Source: Evansella halocellulosilytica (GTDB taxonomy: Bacteria; Bacillota; Bacilli; Bacillales; Salisediminibacteriaceae). From it: a stretch of 64,000 nt of DNA. Below are positions 36,637 through 45,467 of this stretch, piece by piece (positions within the stretch are counted from its first letter, which is position 1; each line of letters starts with the position of its first letter). The translations under genes and the position numbers were made by a program. The notes below the pieces were generated by a model. That model had not been told where the DNA came from. It saw nothing but the letters and a program-made list of their open reading frames with translations, and made no database searches. The stretch is taken from contig NZ_NIST01000001.1 of the NCBI RefSeq assembly GCF_002335745.1, positions 1,522,039 through 1,586,038 on the forward strand, given 5' to 3'.

Positions 36637-37481
36637 GTAGGTTCGCTGTACGTTTTCCAAAGAAAAGAAAACAAACGATACAAGTAAGCATCGGCATTAT
36701 TTTCTTTGTCATGATATTAATCAGTGTCATCTATGCTTTTTTCATTTTAAAACATGATCCATATTTAACAAATCTAGGTGGCACGCTTCAAAGCATGAGT
36801 ATGCAACATCCGCTTGGTACTGACCATTTAGGGAGGGACGTGTTAACTCGTCTTTTGCTTGGGGGGCAACAGACAATCGGCTACAGTTTACTAGCACTTT
36901 TTGCAGCTGTGATCATTGGAGTTCCCTTTGGTATCATCGCTGGCTATAAGGGAGGCATCGTTGACCGGTTATTTATGAGAATGGCTGATGGGTTTCTAGC
37001 ATTTCCGGACACAATCGTTGCCATTGTATTAGTAGGGTTGCTTGGACCTAGTATTAGTAATTTAATCCTCGCTATTATTTTAGTCAAATGGGTGAATTAT
37101 GCTAGGTTAGTAAGAAGTACTGTTTTATCAGAAGCTCAAAAAGAGTATATACTCATTGCTCACATTAATGGATTGCCTGCTAGAAAAATTATGACGAAAC
37201 ATTTATTTCCGCATATCATTGGCCATGTTCTAGTCATGGCAAGTCTTGATTTAGGGAAAATTATTTTACTTATCTCTGCATTTTCATATATTGGTCTAGG
37301 TGCTCAACCACCTATGCCTGAATGGGGAGCAATGTTAAATGATTCCCGTTCGTATTTTGATTCGAAGCCAGAATTGATGGTTTACCCTGGACTTGCTATC
37401 GTACTCGTTGTCTTAGTTACGAATATGTTAGGAGATTATTTAAGAGATCGCTTTGATGTAAAGAAAGAGGTACAACAATGA
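36633..37481 (+). CDS. Opp/Nik-type ABC permease 2 (NikC/CntC-like)
   Basis: 282 residues from the ATG at 36633, which overlaps the previous stop as ATGA; an in-frame start 66 bases earlier would overlap the preceding gene far more. Six hydrophobic segments; HPLGTDHLGRDVLTRLLLGG is the DppC/NikC signature and AHINGLPARKIMTKHLFPHI the ATPase-contact loop. It pairs with the preceding permease. Confidence 0.9.
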   Translation: MSRFAVRFPKKRKQTIQVSIGIIFFVMILISVIYAFFILKHDPYLTNLGGTLQSMSMQHPLGTDHLGRDVLTRLLLGGQQTIGYSLLALFAAVIIGVPFGIIAGYKGGIVDRLFMRMADGFLAFPDTIVAIVLVGLLGPSISNLILAIILVKWVNYARLVRSTVLSEAQKEYILIAHINGLPARKIMTKHLFPHIIGHVLVMASLDLGKIILLISAFSYIGLGAQPPMPEWGAMLNDSRSYFDSKPELMVYPGLAIVLVVLVTNMLGDYLRDRFDVKKEVQQ

Positions 37482-38278
37482 TTTTATCGATGAATGAAAT
37501 GACCATTCGCAGTCAAAAGAAAAAGATCGTAGACCAAGTCTCTCTTTCTATCCGTGAAGGAGACTGGTATGCATTAGTTGGACAAAGTGGCAGCGGCAAA
37601 AGTATTCTTTCTCAAAGCATTGGGCAGATGTTGCCTTCTCACTTATATGTAGAAGGCAGTGTTATGTTCAAAGAACAAGATTTGCTTAAACTGTCGGATA
37701 AAGAGATTCGAACTGTTCGTGGCAAAGAATTGTCTTATATTTTTCAAGATTATCAAGGCTCATTTACACCATTTAGAAAAATTGGTCAACATTTTGATGA
37801 ATACTTAAAAGTCCATGGTGTTCCTTTAAAAAGAAAACGCTATGACAAGGCGATAGAGGCCCTTGAATCTGTTGGGTTAACTGAAGTGTATTATCATCGT
37901 TATCCTTTTCAACTTAGTGGAGGACAACTTCAAAGGGCTGCAATCGCAATTTCTCTACTACTCTCTCCTAATTTAGTCATTGCTGATGAGATTACAACAG
38001 CACTTGATAGTGTATCAGGACACCGGGTATTAGAGATGTTAGCCAAAAAACAAAAGGAAATGGGTTGTTCCATTTTATTTATCACTCATGATTGGCGCCA
38101 CGTTAGGCGATATGCGAACCGTTTAGCGATTATGAAGGACGGTAAAATAGTTGAATCAGGGGGGAAACATCGGATTCTTGACCATCCGAAACACGAATAT
38201 ACAAAACAATTAATAAAAGCAGCCCCTATTTTAGACAAAGGGATGCCATCTGGGTTAGATAAGGAGAGCAAGTTATGA
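37478..38278 (+). CDS. Opp/Nik-type ABC ATPase 1 (NikD/CntD-like)
   Basis: 266 residues, overlapping the previous gene by ATGA. Walker A GQSGSGKSILSQS, signature LSGGQLQRAAIA, Walker B LVIADEITTALD and switch His in FITHDWRH. It is shorter than OppD/DppD (about 330) because it lacks the C-terminal oligopeptide/iron-sulfur extension, in keeping with NikD and CntD. Confidence 0.9.
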   Translation: MILSMNEMTIRSQKKKIVDQVSLSIREGDWYALVGQSGSGKSILSQSIGQMLPSHLYVEGSVMFKEQDLLKLSDKEIRTVRGKELSYIFQDYQGSFTPFRKIGQHFDEYLKVHGVPLKRKRYDKAIEALESVGLTEVYYHRYPFQLSGGQLQRAAIAISLLLSPNLVIADEITTALDSVSGHRVLEMLAKKQKEMGCSILFITHDWRHVRRYANRLAIMKDGKIVESGGKHRILDHPKHEYTKQLIKAAPILDKGMPSGLDKESKL

Positions 38279-39036
38279 ACCTACTCACCGTTGAAGAGTT
38301 AACAAAATCATACGATAAAGCAAAGCCTGTTATTTCTAACGTGAACTTTGTTTTAAACAAAGGGGAGTGCCTTGCCCTTGTAGGAGAAAGTGGCTCTGGA
38401 AAAAGTACACTTGCTCGTTGTTTGCTTCGCATTGAGTCCATTGATAGTGGCAGAATCAACTTTAATGGAACGGCACTCGAAAAGCTAACTGAACGTCAAC
38501 TGAAGCCTTATCGTAAAGATATACAAATCGTTTTTCAAAATCCAACAGCTGCCTTGAACCCTAAACTTAAGATTAAAGATTCTCTCATTGATCCATATGC
38601 ACAGTACAGCAATGAATTGAGTCTTGCGTACTTCTCGTATGAGTCAAAGGATGCTTATATGAAGCAACTGTTAGAAGCTGTCGAGCTTCCAACGAACTTA
38701 GCGGATCGATACCCACATGAGTTAAGTGGAGGACAACGTCAACGAGTGACGCTTGCTCGTGCAATTAGTATTGAACCGGAACTCATCATCCTTGATGAAC
38801 CGACAGCAAGTTTAGATGTCGTCTCCCAAGATGGTGTTCTACAATTATTGACGGACCTTCGTAAAAACTTGAATCTATCTTATTTGTTTATCTCCCATGA
38901 TTTAGCCGCTGTGAATCGTGTGAGCCAGCGTATGATGGTGATGAAAGATGGTGAGATTGTCGACCAGTTTAATCAGCAGCATTTATTAGATAAGAGTCGT
39001 CATCCTTATACGAAAGAACTAGTTTCGATCTATTGA
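38275..39036 (+). CDS. Opp/Nik-type ABC ATPase 2 (NikE/CntF-like)
   Basis: 253 residues, again overlapping by ATGA. Walker A GESGSGKSTLARC, signature LSGGQRQRVTLA, Walker B LIILDEPTASLD, His in FISHDLAAV. Partner ATPase of the importer. The length matches NikE/CntF. It is the last gene of the unit. Confidence 0.9.
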   Translation: MNLLTVEELTKSYDKAKPVISNVNFVLNKGECLALVGESGSGKSTLARCLLRIESIDSGRINFNGTALEKLTERQLKPYRKDIQIVFQNPTAALNPKLKIKDSLIDPYAQYSNELSLAYFSYESKDAYMKQLLEAVELPTNLADRYPHELSGGQRQRVTLARAISIEPELIILDEPTASLDVVSQDGVLQLLTDLRKNLNLSYLFISHDLAAVNRVSQRMMVMKDGEIVDQFNQQHLLDKSRHPYTKELVSIY

Positions 39037-39504
39037 TGTAAACATTTTACTAACGGAATCTCATTAGAAATAGAAAATCTCGTTAAAGAAGTTAAGGCAA
39101 AATTTAGATTTACAGCATTTTATGCAATGAGGGTAAGTTTCAATCGATAGGACGTTTTCGTAAAGTGATCCTACATTTACGGAAGCGTCATTTTGGTGGA
39201 ATTAAAAACAATACGGCTATTCCTGTAATTTTGCGGTTGATGAATTCCAAACAGAAATGATTAAAGCGTTAGAACAAGGAGATCTTACGTAGTAAACTCT
39301 ATAAAATTCTGAGTATGATATTAGAAGTCTATTCACAGTAGCAAAAAACTCATTATTTTAACTAAGAAGAAACATGAAAAGTTATTAATGGATCAAGTGT
39401 GGGAGTTGGCTAAAGGAAGAGATAACAGATGTCATCTAAAAACTACTAGCTAACCCTATCACTTTAGAGTTACAATTAAAATGTTAGGTTTTTAATATTA
39501 AAAA
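39037..39504. other. gene-free stretch with a stem-loop and short relic frames
   Basis: GACGTTTTCGTAAA (39151-39164) pairs with TTTACGGAAGCGTC (39176-39189), a stem that could end the importer transcript. Short protein-like tails such as YGYSCNFAVDEFQTEMIKAL followed by EQGDLT and a stop at about 39291, and ILTKKKHEKLLMDQVWELAK at 39360-39430, look like fragments of decayed genes that I cannot identify. Confidence 0.35.
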
Positions 39505-39668
39505 CAAGTAGGTGCCTTTATTGTATAAAGGTTAAAAGGGAAGTTGGTGAAAGTCCAACACGGTCCCGCCACTGTAATCGTTAACTAAAGCTACCGAAAA
39601 CCACTGTACGTATAGTATGGGAAGGGGTAGTAGAGACGTAAGTCAGGAGACCTGCCTATTTGTTACTT
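39505..39668 (+). ncRNA. cobalamin riboswitch 1
   Basis: GGTGCC (39511), then the conserved core AAAAGGGAAGTTGGTGAAAG and TCCAACACGGTCCCGCCACT (about 39531-39572), ending in GTCAGGAGACCTGCC (39642-39656). This is the B12-box and surrounding core of the adenosylcobalamin riboswitch. It heads the cobO-cbiA-cbiP-cobT unit and would reduce expression when B12 is ample. The next 100 bases are its expression platform. Confidence 0.95.
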
Positions 39669-39779
39669 TCGTGTTCTTCGAGGAAAAGGATGCTTAAGGG
39701 AAAAAGTGTTTAAACTTTTTTAAATAGAGGTTCTAACTTAGGGCTTTTCCTGGTTATATCGTAATCTCATTTTACCCTT

Positions 39780-39809
39780 AACGTCTTTCTAAGAAGAAAG
39801 GCGTTTTTA
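39780..39809 (+). terminator. terminator of riboswitch 1 (expression platform)
   Basis: AACGTCTTTCT (39780-39790) pairs with AGAAAGGCGTT (39795-39805), followed by T. It lies after the riboswitch and before the cob genes, where a ligand-controlled terminator is expected. A group II intron begins at 39811, two bases after it. Confidence 0.75.
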
Positions 39810-39810
39810 T

Positions 39811-41927
39811 GTGTGCCCCGCAGTCACACAGTCTAAGTGGTTCAAATCCACTCAGTAACTTTACCCTTTAAAGTACTGTAGCCGAAGCAACATCCTCCCT
39901 CTAATGAGAAGGATGGACAGGGTGCCCTCTGAGAAGGGGGATCTGAAAGGTCTGCAGGCAAAGTCCAGCCCGGAACAAAATGTGAACCAGAGGTGGCGGC
40001 AGTGTTGGGTGACCCGCCATCAAAACGGGGAAACCTGTGCAGACGCACACTTTATAGGAAAATACGAAAGGGACATGACCTATAAAGCCCACTGACGTGA
40101 TTAGGGTCAGGATGGATGGAACAGAAGGTGTGATGACCGGGGGAAGCACTGTAGGTTCCTTCGTGTAAACATACGGAGGTAGGGGAGGTATAACCCAAAG
40201 GGGAAAACCAAACCGATGACACTGCAGGTGGCGGATAGATTCGTAGTAGTGACGAAGTTTGAGCCAATGAACTCTGGCAACAGGAGGGAGGATAAAACTC
40301 AAACGAGGAAGCGCTGGTCGCTTCACCCACCATCAGGCCAAAAGCCGGATGATGGAGGCGAAGGAATCTAACTTCATTAACATTGTGAATGAACGTGAGT
40401 GGATAATGTAAGCGCCTTAATGAAAAGAGGTCTCCCGAGTAGGTGCGACCTTGCCAACCGTGAAACCCACGCGAGGAAGAGGGAACCGGCGACCTGAGTA
40501 CACAAGGAAGAAAAGGAGCGATTGGGACATCCTAGACACGCATTTCTGACTTGATGGAAACAGAAAGGAGTCATTCTCTGTAGCGGACATAAGACCAATG
40601 TGGTGAGAAGCGCAGAAGGTGGTGATAACAATGACACCAACGCGTAAATATTATTCCATTATCGATAAAGTGTACACCATGACAAATCTACATGATGCTT
40701 GGAAAAAGGTGAAAGCGAACAAGGGAAGTGCAGGAATCGACGGTGTAACCATCGAATGGTTTGACGTCAACCTGAAGCAGAATCTCGAAGAGATTCAACG
40801 GCTACTAAAGGAAAAACGTTACGAACCTACTCCGGCTCTAAGACATTATATTCTAAAAGATAACGGGGAAAAACGACCGCTAGGAATCCCAATCATCCGC
40901 GATCGTATTGTCCAACAAGCTGTTCGTCAAATGATTGAGCCACTATTTGACCGAGACTTCTATCCTCATAGTTACGGGTTCCGAATCGGACACTCGCAAC
41001 ATCAAGCACTTGATACAGTCATAAGAGCGAAAAAGGCGGGATACGAATACGTCGTTGATCTAGATATTCAAGCTTATTTTGACACCATCCCCCATGACAA
41101 GTTGATGGAAAAGGTGAGAGGAAAAATCGCTGATGGGCGAATTCTAGACTTAATCGAAGGATGGTTAACAGTCGGAATCATGGAAGGTGATCAGTTTCAT
41201 GATTCTGAGAAAGGATCCCAACAGGGCGGAGTGATTTCACCGCTATTAGCCAACATCTACTTGGACGAATTTGATTGGGAGATGAAAAAGGCAGGGTTCC
41301 CCGTTGTTCGTTTCGCAGATGATGCTTTAATTATGTGCAAGACGAAGAAGCAATCACAGAAGGCACATAACTTAGCAAAGAAAATCATAGAACAGAATCT
41401 AGATCTGACCATGCATCCAGAGAAAACAAAAGTGGTTCACTTCGATGAAGGTTTCCGTTTTCTAGGGTTTGAATTCTGGAAAGACTTTCTCGTTCTTCCG
41501 GAGAAAAGAATGATGAAATTCAAAAAGAACATCAGGCTTCTCACAAGAAGACAACAAGGGAAGAATCTTGAGCAAGTGATTTCAAGATTAAACCAAACCA
41601 TCAGAGGTTTCGGAAACTACTTCGGCATTGGAAATACTAAAAAGAAGTTCCAAAGACTTGATGAATGGATTCGCATGAGGCTTCGTGCCTTCATGAGGAA
41701 GAAGAAGTCAACACTATCGAACCAAAGAATACCGAACAAGTTCTTCGAAAAATCAGGACTGATTTCGTTGGAAAGTCTTCTCACCGCTCGTTCCTAACTT
41801 AAGAGTGAAATTAATCTCTAACTCACTCCCGGGTATGGGGAACTAACGAAGGGAAAGCCGGATGCGGGAAATCTGCACGTCCGGTTTGATGAGGGGTCCG
41901 AGGGCGAAAGCCCTCGTCCTACTCTAC
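39811..41927 (+). mobile_element. group II intron inserted in the cobO leader
   Basis: Begins GTGTGCCCC at 39811, carries long structured non-coding RNA (39811-40620), a reverse transcriptase gene, a domain V hairpin at about 41854-41889 (AAAGCCGGATGCGGGAAATC and complement, with the AGC triad) and a final domain VI stem GAGGGC/GCCCTC ending near TACTCTAC (41927). Ends are estimated. The AGC triad differs from the first intron, so the two belong to different classes. It lies between riboswitch 1 and cobO. Confidence 0.85.
40631..41797 (+). CDS. ltrA: group II intron reverse transcriptase/maturase
   Basis: 388 residues from the ATG at 40631, after AGAAGGTGGTG; GTG codons 12 bases upstream are less likely. 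Reverse-transcriptase blocks: GSAGIDGVTIEWF, RPLGIPIIRDRIVQQAVRQM, PHSYGFRIGHSQHQAL, YVVDLDIQAYFDTIPHDKLM, GSQQGGVISPLLANIYLDEF and the active site VRFADDALIM (FADD, where most have YADD). The maturase domain has RGFGNYFGIGNTKKKFQRLD. No endonuclease domain. Full length and apparently intact. Confidence 0.95.
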   Translation: MTPTRKYYSIIDKVYTMTNLHDAWKKVKANKGSAGIDGVTIEWFDVNLKQNLEEIQRLLKEKRYEPTPALRHYILKDNGEKRPLGIPIIRDRIVQQAVRQMIEPLFDRDFYPHSYGFRIGHSQHQALDTVIRAKKAGYEYVVDLDIQAYFDTIPHDKLMEKVRGKIADGRILDLIEGWLTVGIMEGDQFHDSEKGSQQGGVISPLLANIYLDEFDWEMKKAGFPVVRFADDALIMCKTKKQSQKAHNLAKKIIEQNLDLTMHPEKTKVVHFDEGFRFLGFEFWKDFLVLPEKRMMKFKKNIRLLTRRQQGKNLEQVISRLNQTIRGFGNYFGIGNTKKKFQRLDEWIRMRLRAFMRKKKSTLSNQRIPNKFFEKSGLISLESLLTARS

Positions 41928-41970
41928 TTTATTTTCACAGTATAAGATCAAATTTACTGGAGGTATTAAA

Positions 41971-42522
41971 ATGAATAAACGTAAAGAAAAACAGAGGGGA
42001 TTAACGTTCGTTTATACAGGTGATGGAAAGGGGAAAACGACGTCCGCAATAGGACTGGCTTTAAGAGCTATTGGTAGAGGATTGAACGTGAAAATATACC
42101 AATTTATAAAGTCACCAGAAAGAACATATGGAGAAAAAATCGCTATGAAAAAGCTAGGAATAGATATTATACAACTTGGAATTGGCTTTACATGGACAAA
42201 AACACCTGAAGAACATAGAGATGCTCTAAAAAAAGGTTGGCCGCTCGCACGAGAAGCTGTCATGAGTGGGGAATATGAGTTAGTTATTCTAGATGAATTA
42301 AACAATGCCCTTGCAATAAATCAATTTCCAATTGATGATGTTTTGCCCCTGCAGGAGGTAGTGGACTTAATCAAAAACAAACCTCCTCATGTTCATCTCG
42401 TCATTACGGGAAGAGATGCAAACGAGAAAATAAAAGAACTAGCAGATCTCGTATCAGTTATTGAACCTGAAAAGCATTATTATGACGAAGGAATTCCTGC
42501 TGTAAAGGGAATCGAGTATTAA
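41971..42522 (+). CDS. cobO: cob(I)yrinic acid a,c-diamide adenosyltransferase
   Basis: 183 residues, ATG after GGAGGT. P-loop YTGDGKGKTTSAIGLALRAI at the N-terminus and VILDELNNAL further on are typical of CobO/BtuR. It attaches the adenosyl group from ATP to the cobalt of corrinoids. First gene after riboswitch 1 and the intron. Confidence 0.93.
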   Translation: MNKRKEKQRGLTFVYTGDGKGKTTSAIGLALRAIGRGLNVKIYQFIKSPERTYGEKIAMKKLGIDIIQLGIGFTWTKTPEEHRDALKKGWPLAREAVMSGEYELVILDELNNALAINQFPIDDVLPLQEVVDLIKNKPPHVHLVITGRDANEKIKELADLVSVIEPEKHYYDEGIPAVKGIEY

Positions 42523-42544
42523 CGTGTAAATGGAGGTCCTATAA

Positions 42545-43927
42545 ATGTCTAATCGCCGATTAGTAATAGCAGGGACAGGCAGTAATGTTGGAAAAACGAC
42601 CGTAACCATTGGTATAATGTCTGCCCTTCAACAAATGGGGTACATCGTTCAAGGCTTTAAATGTGGTCCTGATTATATTGATCCATCTTATCATACGGCA
42701 GTAACAGGTAGGCGCTCACGTAATTTAGATAGTTGGATGCTATCTTCCTCCGTTTTAAAAGAGGTTTTACACCGAGGTGAGGAAGGAGCGGATATATCTA
42801 TTATTGAAGGAGTAATGGGATTTTACGATGGAAAGGATCCGACTAGCAATGAAGGAAGTACAGCAGAGGTAAGTATGCTGGCAGATAGTCCTGTTATATT
42901 AGTGGTCGATTGCTCAGGGATGGCACGAAGCGCTGCAGCGATTGTCCGTGGGTTTCAAGCACTTTCCAATGATGTAAATATAGTAGGTGTCATTGCAAAT
43001 AAAGTTGGTGGGAAAGGTCATTTTCAGTTAATAAAAAAAGCAGTTGAACAGGAGTGCAACATTCCTGTTATCGGATATTTAAACTATGCAATGAATATTG
43101 AAATGCCAGAACGTCACTTAGGATTAATTCCCTCAATTGAAAGGGGAGAATTAGATTCTTTTCTTACGAAGCTAGGGGAACTAGTCATAGAATCCGTTCA
43201 TATGACTCAACTTTATGAATTAGCGGAAACAACTCCTTTAAGATTAAAAGATTCTAGTTTATTTAAGCAGGAAAAACCTACGCAAGTTAGGATTGCTGTT
43301 GCCCGTGATAAGGTATTTAATTTTTATTATGAGGAAAATTTAGAGCTGTTAAAAGCATATGGTGCAGACCTAACCTATTTTTCACCATTAAATGGAGAGT
43401 TACTTCCCACAAACACGGATGGACTTTACATAGGTGGAGGCTTTCCGGAGGAATATGCTGCTAAATTATCTGAGCAAACAGAGGTTCATCTTTCCATTAA
43501 AAGAGCCATTGAAAAGGGCTTGCCAACCTTTGCGGAATGTGGTGGGTTTATGTATTTATGTGAGTCCATCACCACGCTAGACGAAAAATCACACCCTATG
43601 GTTGGGGTTATTCCAGGGGTTGTAAGAATGGAAACAAGATTAGCTGCCATTGGCTATCGAGAAATTGCTGGAGAAAAAGGAAATTTTCTTTTAAGAGAAG
43701 GAGAAACGGCGAAGGGACATGAGTTTCATTATTCTACTTTTCACTCAATGCTCAAGGAAGAAATGCCGGTTGCTTATGAAACAATAGGTATGCGAGGGAC
43801 TCAAAAGGAAGGATACCTCCATGAAAATGTTGTTGCTGGATATACACATATTCATTTTGCGTCCTGCACTACGATCGTAGAGAATTGGATAACAAAATGT
43901 TTGGAGTGGAGGAAATCCCATGTCTAA
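42545..43927 (+). CDS. cbiA: cobyrinate a,c-diamide synthase
   Basis: 460 residues. N-terminal ATP-binding dethiobiotin-synthetase-like domain with GTGSNVGKTTVTIGIM, and GFKCGPDYIDPSYH; C-terminal glutamine amidotransferase domain with YIGGGFPEEYA and nucleophile Cys in FAECGGFMYL. It amidates the a and c side chains of cobyrinic acid using glutamine and ATP. Also named cobB in aerobic-pathway organisms. It overlaps cbiP by eight bases. Confidence 0.95.
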   Translation: MSNRRLVIAGTGSNVGKTTVTIGIMSALQQMGYIVQGFKCGPDYIDPSYHTAVTGRRSRNLDSWMLSSSVLKEVLHRGEEGADISIIEGVMGFYDGKDPTSNEGSTAEVSMLADSPVILVVDCSGMARSAAAIVRGFQALSNDVNIVGVIANKVGGKGHFQLIKKAVEQECNIPVIGYLNYAMNIEMPERHLGLIPSIERGELDSFLTKLGELVIESVHMTQLYELAETTPLRLKDSSLFKQEKPTQVRIAVARDKVFNFYYEENLELLKAYGADLTYFSPLNGELLPTNTDGLYIGGGFPEEYAAKLSEQTEVHLSIKRAIEKGLPTFAECGGFMYLCESITTLDEKSHPMVGVIPGVVRMETRLAAIGYREIAGEKGNFLLREGETAKGHEFHYSTFHSMLKEEMPVAYETIGMRGTQKEGYLHENVVAGYTHIHFASCTTIVENWITKCLEWRKSHV

Positions 43928-45467
43928 AGCAATTCCTATTATGATTCAAGGTACACATTCCGATGCTGGAAAAAGTGCCATTGTTTCAGCGTTATGTCGG
44001 ATATTTGCACAGGATGGTTATTTAACAGCCCCCTTTAAATCACAAAATATGGCCTTGAATTCCTACATTACTGTAGATGGAAAGGAAATTGGCCGCGCAC
44101 AAGGTGTTCAAGCAGAAGCTGCAGGGACCACTGCAACGACAGATATGAATCCAATTTTAATTAAACCTAGTGGTAGCTATAAGTCTCAAATTGTGGTACA
44201 TGGAAAAGTATATAAAAATATGAAAGCTGGAGATTACCGGACAAGCTTTTATGATCAAGGTATTAAGCTGATTGAAGAGTCTTATACAAGACTTAAAAAT
44301 AATTTTGAACGCATCGTCATTGAAGGGGCAGGGAGCCCCGCTGAAATTAACTTAAATGATAGAGAGCTTGTAAATATGCGAGTAGCTCGAATGACCAATT
44401 CCCCTGTTATATTAGTAGGTGATATTGAGAAAGGAGGAGTATTTGCAAGTTTAGTAGGCACTTTACAGCTCCTGGAAAAACAAGATCGTCATAGAGTTAT
44501 AGGTGTCATTATTAATAAGTTCAGAGGAGATGTATCCTTATTAGAACCGGGGTTGTCTTGGTTTGAGGAATATACAGGAGTACCCATACTTGGAGTTATA
44601 CCTTATATCGATAATTTAATGATTGAAGCAGAAGACTCTGTTGTCTTAAGTCAATATACATCAAAGGAGGACACGTCTAAGGACATTGATATTGCAGTTA
44701 TCAGGTACCCTTTTATCTCAAACTTTACTGATATTGATCCCTTTTTTGAAGAGCTCGATTGTCATGTTCGCTTCGTAAAAAGTGCTGAAGAAATAGGAAA
44801 TCCAGATATTGTTATTCTACTTGGAAGTAAAAATACGATTAAAGATATGGTGTTTTTACATAACAGTGGTTTGGCAAATCGTATTTTAGAGCTGGCTCAA
44901 GAAGGAAAATTCATTTTCGGGATTTGTGGTGGATACCAAATGCTTGGAAATGATATTGAAGATAGGATGGGGGTGGAATCCTCGAGGCAAAAGACGAGTG
45001 GATTAGGGCTTATCCCAATGAAAACATCCATCAAAGCGAAAAAAACAACCACTTTATCGGAAGGACTTGTTACATATAAGGGGAAAGATATGTCTGTTAA
45101 AGGCTATGAAATTCATATGGGGGAATCTGATTATGAGAAGGCTTGTGATCCCTTCGTTCAAATAAAAGAAAAGAACGATGGATTTATGAGTAAGGATAAT
45201 AAAATTATCGGAACTTATTTTCATGGGATTTTTCATAATGACCTTTTCAGAGAAGTATTTATCAATGAAGTAAGAGCTAATAAAGGATTAAATCCGATTA
45301 TAGAAAGGGTGGATTTTTCCAAAAAGAGAGAGGAAGCCTTTGACCGCTTAGCAAAAGTAGTTAGAGAAAATATTCAACTAGATGAGATTTATAGAAAAAT
45401 GGATGAGTATCATCAGCAAAGTAAGGGGACAAAAGGATATGAAGTGGCAAATGAGAGAGATAATTGA
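43920..45467 (+). CDS. cbiP: cobyric acid synthase
   Basis: 515 residues. GTHSDAGKSAIVSALCRIFA and PFKSQNMALNSYIT at the start, VIEGAGSPAEINL, and the glutaminase part with FGICGGYQMLG and the His in YFHGIFHND. It amidates side chains b, d, e and g of adenosylcobyrinate diamide. Also called cobQ. Overlaps the following gene. Confidence 0.95.
   Translation: MSKAIPIMIQGTHSDAGKSAIVSALCRIFAQDGYLTAPFKSQNMALNSYITVDGKEIGRAQGVQAEAAGTTATTDMNPILIKPSGSYKSQIVVHGKVYKNMKAGDYRTSFYDQGIKLIEESYTRLKNNFERIVIEGAGSPAEINLNDRELVNMRVARMTNSPVILVGDIEKGGVFASLVGTLQLLEKQDRHRVIGVIINKFRGDVSLLEPGLSWFEEYTGVPILGVIPYIDNLMIEAEDSVVLSQYTSKEDTSKDIDIAVIRYPFISNFTDIDPFFEELDCHVRFVKSAEEIGNPDIVILLGSKNTIKDMVFLHNSGLANRILELAQEGKFIFGICGGYQMLGNDIEDRMGVESSRQKTSGLGLIPMKTSIKAKKTTTLSEGLVTYKGKDMSVKGYEIHMGESDYEKACDPFVQIKEKNDGFMSKDNKIIGTYFHGIFHNDLFREVFINEVRANKGLNPIIERVDFSKKREEAFDRLAKVVRENIQLDEIYRKMDEYHQQSKGTKGYEVANERDN

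Noticed and set aside
39127-39150. MRVSFNR-like start resembling a Zur-regulated ribosomal protein L33 gene
   Set aside because: The frame stops after seven codons and shows no further L33 sequence.
39811-40640. Long frames on the minus strand and a T-arm-like GGTTCAAATCC suggesting a tRNA
   Set aside because: The region is structured group II intron RNA; no acceptor stem or anticodon arm fits around the T-arm-like piece.
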